Assembly: GCA_033439255.1 (NCBI GenBank)
Contig: CM065880.1
Coordinates: 3,658,001 to 3,722,000 of the forward strand
Direction: 5' to 3'
Source: Hericium rajendrae
Taxonomy: Eukaryota; Basidiomycota; Agaricomycetes; Russulales; Hericiaceae
DNA: 64,000 nt
This document shows positions 26,857 to 38,310 of the stretch, piece by piece (the stretch's first letter is position 1; each line of letters opens with the position of its first letter). The notes beneath the pieces were generated by a model. That model was not told the DNA's origin and searched no databases. It saw only the letters and a program-made list of their open reading frames with translations. A program made the translations under genes and the position numbers.

Positions 26857-29800
26857 CTATGCAGAGCGCAGCATCAGGCCGTTGGGCCCGACCGCATCCT
26901 CGTCCGAGAGCATCTTGACCCAGAGGCAGTCTTTGCCCTGGTATTCCACAATGAAGTCCGACGGCAGGTTTGCGCGCGTCGGAACTGTCTTGAGGTTCGT
27001 GTAGAGTGGGAAGAGCACCATCCCCTCAACAATGAACATGCGCCGCTTGATGAAGGCGCCGAAAGACTCGTACTCGAGCGTGGAGATGGGCTCCTGCCGC
27101 AGGACAACAGCCTCGTAGAAGGTCTTCACGGCCGCGAGGAACTCCATGACGTGGAACTCCTTCGCATCCACGAAGATGCCCTCTGGCTGCGGCCAAGGCG
27201 GCGGCTTGTCGAGGACCTTGCCGTCGGTGCGCGAGGGCGCGCCGTCCGAACAGCAACTGCGCCGATGGTTGCCGGCGCTGCGCGCGCCACCCCCGTACTT
27301 GACGACGCCGCAGCGCTTGCACGTCTGTGGCTGACGCTGGGACAGAATGTAGGATGCACGAGCCATGGCATGCGGCGAAAAATGGGAGCAATGAGTGGGG
27401 CACAGACTCACCTTCTTGCCGCCCTCCTCAGTGGAGGAGAATCCAGGCACTGCGAAACAGTGCCGCCTCCAGAACGCCTCGTTGCCCTTGGCAGCTGCAC
27501 AAGCGTGTCGGTCAGTGCTGTCAAGCAAAGCAACAGATCAGGATAGAGAACTCACATTCGAAGTTCTCAGTGTGAATGCGCTGGACAATAATCTTCTCGA
27601 TCTTCGTGAGCTGGCGCACGAGCACGCGTGGGTGCTTGTCGACCGGAACCGGTATATCGTCCCTCAAACAGTGCCCCACCATGCGCTGGTTGAACTGCGC
27701 AGTTGCGACGACCCACCGGCTTGCCGTCATCGAGTAGCTTGCCCACTTGTGCTCGGCCCGGAGATCCATGAAGATGAAGAACTCCGGGCCACACCCGATC
27801 TCCATGGCGCTTGCATCCATGCTGGTGTAAAATGACCACATGCGCTCGGACCGCGATAGGCCCTTCGGGACCAGTGGCATCGGGACGCGCGCCGTGAGTG
27901 CAGCAGTCTGCGCGCGAACCGTAGACGTGTCTGAGGCGATAGCGACGGCGGACTGAGCAGGCGCGTGCGCAGATTGAGGAGTGGGGCTGCTGGAAGTGGC
28001 CGGCATGGTCGGGGGCACAGTGGTAGATGTGGCTGGCGTGATCGAGGGCGCGGAGGTGGAAACGCCGGACGACGTGGCTGCAGGGGCCGCGGTGGGCGCA
28101 GCGGACGATGGCATAGCAGGGACTGCGGACACATGCGGAACGGGAGGTGCGGCTGATGAGCGCGGCGCCCCTGCGTTCGGCGGCGGCTGAGTCGAGCGTG
28201 CGGCGGGAGGGCGTCGTGTCTTGAACAACGGCGCACGTTTCACCTGGGAGACGAGGTGCGTGCCCGGCACAAACAAGTGAGCATTCTGTGAAATAAAGAT
28301 TAGTAGATGTACCCGGTTTGACAAACTGATTATTACTCACCTGTGGCGACTTTTTCAGCTTCTTGATGGCATTGCCTGGCCTTTCCGCGTCCGTCGTCTT
28401 GCGTTTGCGAGACGAGGAATCCGAGGGAAGAGTGATGATGCCATCTTCGAGCTCGGCACTGTCCTCGTCGAGAGTCAGATCCTATGGTTGACAGCAAGCA
28501 TGTGCCAGTGAGCTCGAAAAAAGACTAAAGAAGACTAAAAGCAAAAGACTTACCACAACATCACCATGGTGCTCTACCTCGAAAACCTCCTTCTCGTGAT
28601 CTTGCATGCTTGCGCGAATGCACGCATCTTCTGCGAGAAGGATGGGGTCCACAGGGATATCCGCCGTGGCATCAGGTTGCGCGACTGGGTGATTGGGCGT
28701 TGTCGTCGCCGTCGCGGCTGTCACGGCGGTCGCGGCCATCACAGTCATCGTGGCTGGCCCGGGTGCCACCACCGTGTCGGATGCGGCGCTGCAAGCCGCG
28801 GACCTGCTGGATACCGGGAGGGGTGACACAGAGGAGGATGGCTCCGCATGAGGAGGGACAGCAGCGCGGCGCCGGCGCGTTGTCGTGGCGTCTGGAGAGA
28901 CGAACATCGACAAGTCAACACCTGTCTGTTCGCTCACCTGCTCGCGTGTGACCTCGCTCTCATCCATGATCCGGAGGAGCTTGTCCTCGTCATCCTCGTC
29001 GTCCTCCTCCTCCTTGAGCTGAATGAGGCCTCTGTACGTCTCCGCGTCGGCCGAGCGCACGAGTCCAAAAATCTCGCCACTGTTGACAATGGGCAATTCT
29101 GGCCGCGGCATGGCTTGAGTCTTGTAGCCGCGGGAGTTGTTGGTCTCGATGGAGGCATTCCACACCTTCGCGTTGTGGTTTGCGAGCCGTACGTTGTGGG
29201 AGCCGTAGGCGGACTGGGTCACGAAGGGGCGGGGCTCGTCCTTGAGCGCGGATGCGATGCGCACGTTGCGGCGCAAGACAAAGTCGTGGCCAAGGGCGAC
29301 GAACGTCTCGAGGCCGCTCGCGTGTGACCTCATGATGGAATTCCACCCCTTATGGGTGCCTTCGATGCGGCTTCCATCAGCTGCGATGTCGTCGCGCCGA
29401 CGCGTCAAGCAGCCTTTCCGAACATGCTTCATCTGATCAGCATGAACCTTGCGAGATAGGAAGATTGTAAGTGCCAGTAGAAAGTGACAGACAGTAATTA
29501 GCCCACCTTTGATGCTGCTGCCGACCATACACCTCCACGTTGAGTCCACTTCACAAACGCGGCCTCGAGCTTGACCTCCTGCTCTTCTTTGGCCCAGTAC
29601 TTTGCTGGCTCTTCCTTGCTGGCACCCTTGATGAGGATGGCATCACGCAGGTCTTGTGCTACTGCCAATCTGTGCGGATTTTTTGAACCGTTGACGATTG
29701 CGACTTGGTACCTGCAGCCACAGATAGAAGTGAGCCAACAGTATAGACATGAAAAAAAAAGGCTCACCTCATGATGCAATGGAAAACATCGAGCCCGACG

Positions 29801-31414
29801 GCCGCTTCAGGGAAGACGTCAAGGATCGCCCGAACGATGTGGCAGCAGTTGTCGGCGACAAACTGCTCCGGCAATGGCACTTCGAGTGTTTCATGCCGGT
29901 CCCTGAGTCCTCTGAGGAACTCGGAGATCCTTGCATTTGACTGTGTTTGACATAGTTCCTGCACGGTGCACATGGCCATCAGCGACGCTGCGCACCGAGG
30001 CGTGGCATCACAACACTCGACTTACCCATTTCATGACCTCGGTAACCTCGTTGATGCTGGTAATCAACCCCCCCTCCGACGGGTTCGTTCGTGTCTGGTC
30101 GCTGCTCGCTATAGTTGCCTTCTTTGAGGCCTTGAACGTCGCGTCGATTGACACCATCTTGGCTGAGTTTTCGGGCCATTGGTAAGCATCAGATATTCAT
30201 CAGAATGTGCGTGTAACGCACCTGTCAGTGTCCGGAGATAATCCCCAGACTCTTCTTGACGGGTACGGCGGCTGTTCTCAAGGATGATGTCGGTGATCAT
30301 CCCGCTCGAAATCGAGTGGTTGTTGAAGCCGTTGGGAGTCGAACGGGCTGCAGAATTCCTTGAGCGGACATGGCGCCCACGTGTTGACGTCGCGACGGTT
30401 CCATCGCTCGAGGAAATCGAGCACGGTCTGATGGTACTCGAGGAGGTGCAGCTCTGCGGTGGGAGTTAGCACATCAGCCCGGTAAGCAACTGAACCCAGA
30501 GAGTACTGATGTTTGATGTTCTCTGCTAGGCCCATGGACGTACTAGAAAGGCGCACTTCGAGAATAAGGTCGAGCAGATCGCGTGTGACTGCACACTTGT
30601 GGAAGAAGAGCGGGGCGCCGCCTTCCATCAGAAAATGGTCAGCATCAGGTGCGTTCGACTTCGGATGATTCAGCGACTCGAATACTCACGGGGGATTTGC
30701 CAGTATTCCCACCTCTCCCAAAACAAAGAGTTAGTTGTAACACAAGAGTAGGTGATCTTCTTCTTTTCTTCCTTCGTGACCTGTTTCTCCTTCAGGTCCT
30801 GGCAGTCCTTGCACCTGAGCTGGTATCCGAGCGCCAGCTCTGCGCGTCGAACGCCGTACACCTCACGCGGGCCCGTAGAGGTCCACCCGTCCCACCAGAC
30901 ATTGTCGCCACCACACCGAGGACACAGGGCAAGCTTGGGGTAGTAAAATGGATGGACGATATGCAGCGGCTTGAGGTAAGCAGTCGCTGGTTCGATCATC
31001 GGCACGTTTGACCTCTTCTCCAGGTGAATATAACTTGGAGGGACGAAGAGCGGGCCGAGGAGGGGAATACCCGCCCTCAGCGCAAACGGCTTGGGCGGTT
31101 CGGCGTCCTCAGGTGCATCCGGCGGCGGCGGCAGCGGCTTTGTGGCATTGTAGAGGTACGTGACATATGCCACGACGTTCACCGCCCAGTCGAACTGAGT
31201 GTCCGAGCATGCCTCGTCAGAGTGCTTGCTGCTTTTCTTCCAGGCTTTGAGGCGAGTCTTGACCTAGTGGTGAGTGTCAGCAGCTGTCTGAACCCACTAA
31301 CGTGTGCCCGATACTCACTGAATTGTCCCAGTCAGTGTCGAACTTGCAGCGCTCGCCCGGGGAAAGCGACCTGCGAATTGCGGTGCGAACGACATGCGGC
31401 TCGAATGTCGACAT
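26857..31414 (-). CDS. DDE transposase with zinc-binding domains, 1,291 aa
   Basis: Exons on the minus strand: 31414-31319, 31263-30690, 30621-30507, 30451-30222, 30162-30026, 29958-29768, 29711-29507, 29447-28554, 28481-28341, 28285-27556, 27494-27412 and 27336-26857. The sum is 3,876 nt with phases that agree. Near the N-terminus are CPRCGG and CKDC pairs in a domain I believe is DUF6729 (not checked). The RNase H-like core has D1 in VSIDATFK, D2 in FVADNCCHIVRAILDVFP with DVFHCIMRY, and E in SRIEGTHKGWN. An acidic stretch and a Pro/Ser/Ala-rich linker follow, then a C-terminal CKRCG...CC cluster. The junction of exons 3 and 4 is the least certain. It would cut and join the element's ends. 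Plus-strand frames across it are shadows. Confidence 0.88.
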
Positions 31415-31826
31415 CGTGCGAGTGCGGTAGCGGCAGGGAGCAAGTAGAAGTGCAGAAAGGAGTGCAGAGAGGAGCACGTCCCGCCGCGTCGACACGTCTC
31501 AGTATTTACGGCCTTACAGCATTCCAGTGTCCATCTAGCCTGGGCACCGAGCGCGCTCGCATCCATCCGAAATTGAGGCTTTCACAAATTCACAAACACT
31601 TCGTTTATGGATTCACAGCAACAGCCGAGCGCTCTGACAGCTCGCTACATGTACAGTAGAGCCAGGAACTATAGTACAGCAGCCGAAGGAGCATACAAAT
31701 ATTGTAGTAGTAGTACATAATTTTGAGCATGAAGCAGGATACATTCGAAATAGACTAGGAGGGCTGGGACCTACGAAAGAAATTAGACAGAAAAGCTCAA
31801 CGGCTACAGAACTTGGGGACCGGACC

Positions 31827-32659
31827 TCAATCGAGGACGTGCATGAAGACAAAATTTGCGGCGATGATGGGGCCTCCAAGGTCCGGCACAACTGGCCCCA
31901 AATGGAGCACGAAGCGGACGCGAACCCGCTTGTGAACAGGCATTTGAGCACGCGACGGGATTGCGACATGCCCGTGCTTAGCGTCGAACACGGGCAGGAC
32001 ATCGAGGTTGTCGAAGCCCGGCTAGGCGAGAGTACGGAACATGAGATTTTGAAGCGGGAAGAGCGAAAAGGGAATAGCGGACATACCGGGGCTGTCCACG
32101 AGACCTGCAATTTCGCAGGGGACAAGTTGCTGGTACCAGCACCCTCGCGACCCTCGCGATCTTCGGGCGCGATGAATTCACCCATGCGAACGCCGCTATC
32201 GGCATGGCGGGCGATGCGCTCCAGCTGAAGCAGCGCGCGACGCCAATTATCTTGCCCCTCGACCGAGTCATCGGGTGCCTCAAGCCAGCACGAAGCGAAC
32301 CGGGCTGGCGCGCATCGGTACGCTTCGTCGTCTACGTTGATAGGGTGCTCCTGATCGCCATCTGATGACAGGAAGCAGTAGTCGGGGCGGACACGGCCCT
32401 CGACCTCGAAGACGACGGCAGTAAGGCCGATGTGGATGCCGCTCTGCGTGATTGATGGTCCGTTGTCATCGCAGTAGACCCTCGAGCCGGGATGAAGCAT
32501 CCTGTCGTAGAAGGATCCTGCATCTGGCTTGAAGTGCCTGCCAGGTAGTTTGTAGATGGGGAAGTAGTTCTCGAGGCCATCGTAACGGTCCCGAACTGTC
32601 GCGGGCTCGTTAACTCGCATGAAGGGCGACGGCTCGGCAATGAGAGTGATGTCGGACAT
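31827..32659 (-). CDS. Transposon companion protein of unknown function, 255 aa
   Basis: Two exons, 32659-32087 and 32021-31827, joined by a 65 nt GTATGT...CCTAG intron, give 768 nt. The protein begins MSDITLIAEPSPFMRV, is rich in acidic and aromatic residues, and ends with a beta-rich stretch (VPVFDAKHGHVAIPSR, then VLHLGPVVPDLGG). I recognise no domain, signal peptide or membrane segment. It lies 410 bp upstream of the transposase, same strand, inside the same inverted repeats. That makes it cargo or an accessory transposition factor. The unspliced frame runs on to 31,613, but the splice gives a far more protein-like end. Confidence 0.72.
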
Positions 32660-33079
32660 GGTGGATGTGGAGGGTCAGTGGCAAGATGCACTTGGCCCCT
32701 AGCATTTGTTGCCTCCGTCGATAACACTCGGCGAACGCGCGAGCGCGCCACAGCACCAAGCTGATCGCGCCTGCAGAGCGTACAAGAACGTCCTAACTAC
32801 TTGCTACTTACTCGAGATCCCGGGCTCCCTGCACCGCGTCCTTGGGCACGATCACTGGCGAGATCCTGACGCTTGGCTTGGGCGCCTCCACCAGCTCGAG
32901 CGAGCGGTTCGTGATGGAGGTTTGCCGGCAGAAGCCCTGCCTCGCGGTGGACCTGCGGTGGACCGACCCTTGCCACCCTCCTGCGTCGGCCCCGCGCACC
33001 TCCCTTGCCACCCCTCCCCGAGCCCTGCCCGATTTTTTCCCTCCGCCTCCGGCGCTGTCCCCTTGCTATGACCGTTTTG
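32660..33079. other. Right subterminal region, likely promoter of the companion gene
   Basis: GC-rich non-coding sequence upstream of the companion gene's start at 32,659. No clear core promoter word was found. Frames here are short and overlap one another on both strands. Confidence 0.4.
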
Positions 33080-33857
33080 CCGTTTTCGGTCGCTTTGGGG
33101 CACGTGACCGACGCGCGTCGTGCCAACTTCCTTTTTGGGTTGCGTCGCCTTTGCCTTAGCGTCGGGCGCACCTCGGGCGAGGACTCGGACACAATTCTTC
33201 GTCTGTTTCAGCGGTAATAAAATCAGATAAAATGGGGGAATATCACAGAAGGGTAGATACATCCATTGTAGTCACTAGGTAGACACACTCAGAGATTGGA
33301 CCAATTCTTTTTCCCTACCTCATGTGATTTGTGAATTTAGAGGGTCAATTCATCAGCTCAGTAGCCAGAGGGACAATTGAAGTGCCTAAATTGAGCTGTT
33401 ATAGATTATTATGGTCCACAACTTCACTCCATTGACTTTGCTGCATGTTATACAGCTTCGAACCCACTTCTGAGGTCTGTACATAGTGGCCAAATTTACT
33501 TGGCCATCAGGATATGCAAAAAATCATGTCATTCTCCCTCCCATCCCAATTCTTACAACTAAAAGTCCCCTTGGCTATTGAGAAGATGGGTTAACTCTCT
33601 ACATTTATAAATGACACTAGTTAAGGTAAAAGCATGGTTTAAATCTCTGGATTTGTCTATCTAGTGACTACAGTGAATGTATCTACCCTTCTGTGATATT
33701 CCCCCATTTTATCTGATTTTATTACCGCTGAAACAGACGAAGAATTGTGTCCGAGTCCTCGCCCGAGGTGCGCCCGACGCTAAGGCAAAGGCGACGCAAC
33801 CCAAAAAGGAAGTTGGCACGACGCGCGTCGGTCACGTGCCCCAAAGCGACCGAAAAC
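33080..33857. repeat. Large fold-back inverted repeat inside the transposon's right end
   Basis: The arm at about 33,083-33,300 is the reverse complement of about 33,640-33,857. Both arms would encode the same frame in opposite directions. The loop between them (about 33,300-33,640) is AT-rich and unlike the GC-rich surroundings. The inner arms carry GTAGTCACTAGGTAGACA and its near complement TGTCTATCTAGTGACTAC, which could be the ends of a nested MITE. The outer arm ends include part of the transposon's own terminal repeat. Confidence 0.88.
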
Positions 33858-33880
33858 GCGTTGGGAGGATTGCATTCACT
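33843..33880 (-). repeat. Right terminal inverted repeat of the 7.7 kb transposon
   Basis: It ends TTGGGAGGATTGCATTCACT, the reverse complement of the left end, and is followed directly by the target duplication. Its inner part also belongs to the larger fold-back repeat at 33,080-33,857. Confidence 0.93.
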
Positions 33881-33890
33881 CTATGGTGTG

Positions 33891-36688
33891 GGCGCTTCGC
33901 TTACATAATCCCCATTTGTCGCGTCCACTACTGGAGGCCGATACAGGTCCCTCAAATATCTTTTTGCCCACCTAATACTAAGCAAAACTGACGTGATTTC
34001 GAGCATTCCGAGCCTTCAAAAGATATATTGAAACCATGAAAACAGGTTCCGGACGACATCCGTGGACAACGCGCCCAAAGCTATGGCTTATTACTGCTAT
34101 ATGCCGCAGCGAGGCAGCACGTACACCACAAATCACTCGTAAACTAGCTTTTTTCTTCGAATAGCACTTCATTCAACGCATAACTTTCACTACAGAAATT
34201 ATCAAATGTTCGTGCGAGCCGACGGGCGAGGATTTCGAGTTCGAAGTCGAGCCTTGCAGCGGCGCGGCGCATTACATAGAGACGTGCGACGCGTCGTGCG
34301 CACCAAGATAGTTGCGGAGAAGCCCGACTAGTCTTTTCTACAATGTGGGAAGGGCTATTCCTTGCCTACTAGGACTTACGTATGAGATGGAGTAGCAGAG
34401 GTCAAGGTCGAGCAGCGAAGAACGAGCAGGAACCGGTCCTCCGTCCCACACATTGTACGTTTTCATCTCTTTCCCAATACCACACAAGCCCACGGCCCAA
34501 TCGAACCAGTCCTGCGTCCTCTCCGTTCTGATCTCCCATGCCCTCATTCCGTAGCCTCATTGCATCTCTGTCGATCCTCAACATTCTCATCGCCCGCGCA
34601 CATTAGCCTAGCCACCGCGGCCCAGTGCGAGTCTATCCGATCAGTAACAACGACGACGGGAATACACAAAACACCGTCAGTTCTCATGGCGCACAGCTTT
34701 GGACGGACTGTCCGTGAGTTGAGACGGGGACTCGCAGATCGCCCGGGTGTAGCAGGTGCGTAGAGACGATCCATGCTCTGCAGCTTTAGTACCCATCGCT
34801 CGCACGCGCCGCAGATCCATATCCGGGACTTCACACTCGTGACGGCTCCCCGCGCCGTCGCCCACATCCCTTCCAGCCGTCTTCCCAAATGCCGACAGGC
34901 TCGCGACGAGGCAGAGTCGCACGTGTGGAGCCAGGCGTGCAGACGTGGGTTCCATCTGCACTCTCACCAGCGTGCCGCGCGCATATCGTCTCCTACTCCC
35001 AGACGCGGGCTCTGCCACATCAACAACAGCCGCGTCATAACGCCCGCCAGTTTTCAAGAGCCCCACCGCATATACGCCATCGCAGCGAGGAGCCGAGCAA
35101 TGCGCGGCACCGTCACGGATAGGAAGGCGGGGCAAAGGCAGGCTGAAGTGCGTCTGGACATAACCACCGCTCAGCAGCCACGGCACCCCGCGCGCATGTC
35201 CTCCCCAGTCCCGGATGCAGAAGCATAGCCGCCGGCGGGTCGTATGCTGGCGTGTCGTGCGGCTCTCGCCGGACAGCACGGTTCCCTGCCCGAGCTATGG
35301 CATGTTCCACGCCCTATGTCGTCCTTGCGCCTCGCCTCGTCCTCTGCAGTGTCGGCATCATGGTGGGCGCAAGAGTGATCGGCCCGTGCGACATGTACGT
35401 TTCTTGTTGCTCGCCGTTGGGACCGCGGACGACGTAGGGCCTGAGTCGGCTCTGGATGATGGCGAGATCGGCCCATCCTGGTAGACGAGGACTAAGGCTG
35501 CCTGTGGTAGCAACAACTGCACTGGTGCAGGCCGTCTTGAGAATTATGTTGGTGAGGAAGGCTTTTCGTCTTGGTTCATGTCTCGGTCGCCGTCTCTGTT
35601 ACTCCGCCATCAGCCCGTGTGCTCGCGCGGGCTCCGCCATAGGGTGTACATGTGTAGAGGCTGGCTTAGGTCGTTCCAGAGGCAGTCATTACCCATTCAG
35701 CTTCCGGAGATCCTCGCCAGACACGTATCGCGTCATGCTTTGATTATGCGGGTGCGTGGTTGTACGTTCCAATACGCCAACACACCATGATCTGAACGTG
35801 TTTGTCCATACAGATGCATATATGCCGAACCCGCGGCGCGACGAGACGGCGATCACAGCGGACAGAGACGGACTGGATCAATACCAGCTCAGATTGCCTC
35901 ATCAATCTCTGTCCCTGCGCATGCGCTACGTAGAGCGCGTGCGTGGGGAGGAGAGCTTTCCGTCCCAGTAAATCACCTCGGTCGTCGTCTCCGTTCTCCG
36001 CCATCAGCTCCTGCGCTCGTGCGGGTCTCTGCCCGGGGTCCAGCTCCATCGCGCGCGCAGGCGCCGCCGTCCGGTTCGTGCGTTGGATCTACTGCGGTCC
36101 GTTCTACGGGCACGCCTCGCCCGAATGCACTTGTCTGTACAGATGGTTGGGTGCCGATCCAGTGCACTGCACTGGACAGACCGACGGGGCCGAAGGCAGC
36201 TCGGGCGGCTCTGTACACCTCGCGATATCAGTCTTATATGCGCTACGTCGAGCACGTGCGTAGGCCGGTCCGTCGACGCTGTTGCTGCCGCGCAATCAAG
36301 CACGCCTCCCCGCACTTGCGTTCTGCAAGACCGCGCCATCTCTGTCCTTCCCAGCCTCCCACCACGGTGCGGACATGCGTGGGGTACCTCTCGCATGCTC
36401 ACATTCGGGGGCACAGCTCTAGCGCTCGTAGTCTAGACTCTGTCCACAGCCATACGTCTCTGGTTCTCTGTGGCCCGTGAACGAATACGCAGGTCATATG
36501 TGCTCTCGTTATCAGCACCATACCTACGCAGCTCGAGGGCTGAATGCATACACCAGAGCCAGCGGAAGATATTATCCTGGCCGGCTGAGTGCTGCCCGGC
36601 GCGCTCGTCCTCGCTGTTTCAAGCGCGAAGCTCTTACATTGCCCGAGCCCGAGCCTATTCTATATATCACCAACACTTCATTGAACAT
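33891..36688. other. Decayed repeat family, third diverged copy; no intact gene
   Basis: The stretch 34,690-35,230 resembles 480-1,000 and 15,780-16,280 (words such as TCACACTCGTGACGGCTCCC and CAAATGCCGACAGGCTCGCG). At 34,395-34,530 there is a relic of AKAP7-like exon 1 and its intron (coding GRGQGRAAKNEQEP, then a GTACGT donor). The remaining frames are short and overlapping, and none is supported as a gene. Confidence 0.55.
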
Positions 36689-36780
36689 GGCCTGGTGGTC
36701 TAGTAGTATGATTCCTTCTTAGGGCTTCACATCGAAGAACCATCTGGAGGAGGTCCCGGGTTCAATTCCCGGCCAGGCCC
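36689..36780 (+). tRNA. tRNA-Pro(AGG) with 20 nt intron
   Basis: The acceptor stem GGCCTGG pairs with CCAGGCC, followed by discriminator C. The T arm reads CCGGGTTCAATTCCCGG. The anticodon stem CCTTC/GGAGG closes a loop TT-AGG-G...T, giving anticodon AGG at 36,721-36,723. A 20 nt intron (36,725-36,744) sits one base 3' of the anticodon, the usual place for nuclear tRNA introns. The D arm GGTCTAGTAGTATGATTC is like other eukaryotic tRNA-Pro. Confidence 0.93.
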
Positions 36781-37559
36781 TCTTGCACGAGTTCAAAAGT
36801 GCATGTGTATGTTTTGTATTGGAAAGTATTGATTTTTTTATTATCTTAACAAGCACTGTGTCGCATCGAACGGAAGTTGTCTTTCACTCTCGTTGGTCTG
36901 CGAAGTTCGGATGTACACTTCTTTGATTATGAAGTATGTTTTGAAGAACAAAAGCATTTACAAGAAAAACCGAGGCGCGAGACAGCAGCTTCGACACACC
37001 TTATCCCACTCATCATGGATATCAATCCTGTCAGTCAGCGGCAGCTGAAAATTGTCCATGGCAGACAGAAGTAGTGTAATTTGCTTGCATTTAGCCTGTG
37101 CCTGCTGAGGACCACATACTGTACGTATCCCGCTCCGCGCGGTCCTGGTCCGAGGTGTACACAGATTCGCGATCGGTGCGTACGAGAGCGCTCCAAGACG
37201 CGCACGTGGTCCTCGTTGTTGTAGATGCCTGTATCCAGTATTAGAGGACGTGAGACCTAGACGGAAAGGATGAGTTTGGCTGTCGCTGATGCTGCCTGTT
37301 CAGCGCTCTCGGGGCTTGAGCGCGCTTGGATCTCGCCACTGACGATGTAGCCAGTCTTTGAGGAACTGGAAGAGGTGGCCTTGGTTGACTGTGTCATGGG
37401 CAACAGTTCGTGTTAGTGAGAGATGGAAGTAGGTACGGGCGGAGGAAGGGTGAGTGGTACGAGGGCGGTGGTTCGGGGAGGGAGTACAGAAGGCAAATGA
37501 GAAGCGGAGGAATGACAGAAATCATGTATGGATATGCGTAGTGCCTAGAGGCGAGTCGA
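36781..37559. other. Intergenic after tRNA-Pro, nothing identified
   Basis: AT-rich sequence follows the tRNA, starting within about 50 bases with TTTTTTTATT, which would serve as Pol III termination. Frames up to 37,559 are short. A minus-strand frame at 37,394-37,702 is not convincing. Confidence 0.5.
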
Positions 37560-38310
37560 TAATCTCGGTCTACGAAAGCAAAAGATTGGCAGCTGCCGAC
37601 AGAACAATGGTGTACACCACTTACTGGCTCGAAACGTCCTGAAACGGGCCGTTTGACTACAGACGACAGACGACTTCCCTTTGCCGTCCAGCACCCAGTC
37701 ATCGAGCTGGCATATCCTGTCTAGCAAGACGTCCACGTCGTACTTACTGATGCCGCTCGAGCAAAAATGCGGGCCCGATGAGCGAGCTTCCGTGTCACGA
37801 TGTCGACGTCCCGGGCCTTACTGCCAAGGCCCAGTTGGAGATGAACGCACAGCCGAGCGCGTCGATAGAGGTGCATCCAAGCTGAAGATGGCTGTCTGCC
37901 ATGAATAGCGACTAGCACGAACAGGAAGAGAGACCGCTGGGTATGTACGTAGAAATGCAGGAGTCGTCGACATCGACGCTCGAAAGAGAGTCCATGCATC
38001 CCAAAAAGGCAGTCCTCCTTCCTGAATCAACAAGCGCCTACAGCCCGGCACGCCTTCCCATCCTTTCTCCGCTCTCGCTCATCACATCGTATGCTACGAT
38101 CTGCAGCATCTCGTGTCTTAGTTGTTGCGAGGAATAACGAGTCTAGAGTCGATCAGGTAGTCAGAATGGCCAATACGAGCGCAAACACGATGAGCAACGC
38201 ACAGAACGAGAGTCGGTCGGGACCGAGAAGAGGCCGAGGAAACGGTTGTGCTCACGGACGGGGCAGAGGTCGAGGCAAGAAGAGACAACAGCAGGAACCG
38301 ACCCCCGCGC
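37560..38310 (+). repeat. Segmental duplication C (partner 41,180-41,745)
   Basis: The sequence from AAAGCAAAAGATTGGCAGC through the exon-1-like Arg/Gly-rich part is matched, with divergence, by 41,180-41,745. Shared words include GTACACCAC, TACTGGCTC, ATGCTCGAAAGAGAG-like and CGTGTCTTAG-like segments in the same order. No gene is clear in the first half; the second half holds AKAP7-like exon 1. Confidence 0.75.

Larger units (their letters stand above)
26191..33890 (-). mobile_element. Autonomous-looking DDE DNA transposon, 7.7 kb, 10 bp target duplication
   Basis: The element spans 26,201-33,880, between perfect direct repeats CTATGGTGTG at 26,191-26,200 and 33,881-33,890. Its ends are inverted repeats starting AGTGAATGCAATCC. 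Both genes inside lie on the minus strand: a companion gene (32,659-31,827) then the transposase (31,414-26,857). A 10 bp duplication fits Mutator-like elements (8-11 bp) better than KDZ or hAT elements (8 bp). The catalytic blocks (IDATFK, VADNCC with VFP, RIEGTHKGWN) are also Mutator-like in spacing, but the family assignment is an inference. Perfect target repeats and open genes suggest a recent insertion. Confidence 0.93.

Noticed and set aside
26500-31700. Many long plus-strand frames across the transposase gene
   Set aside because: They are GC-rich shadows of the minus-strand exons; only the minus strand shows motifs and agreeing splice phases.
31613-31826. Continuation of the companion protein's unspliced frame to 348 aa
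   Set aside because: A standard 65 nt intron joins the frame to a much more protein-like exon ending at 31,827; the unspliced tail is Ser/Cys-rich and looks non-coding.
26191-33890. KDZ (Kyakuja-Dileera-Zisupton) assignment of the large transposon
   Set aside because: The 10 bp target duplication and the IDATFK / VADNCC / RIEGTHK blocks fit a Mutator-like DDE enzyme better; left open because no profile search was possible.
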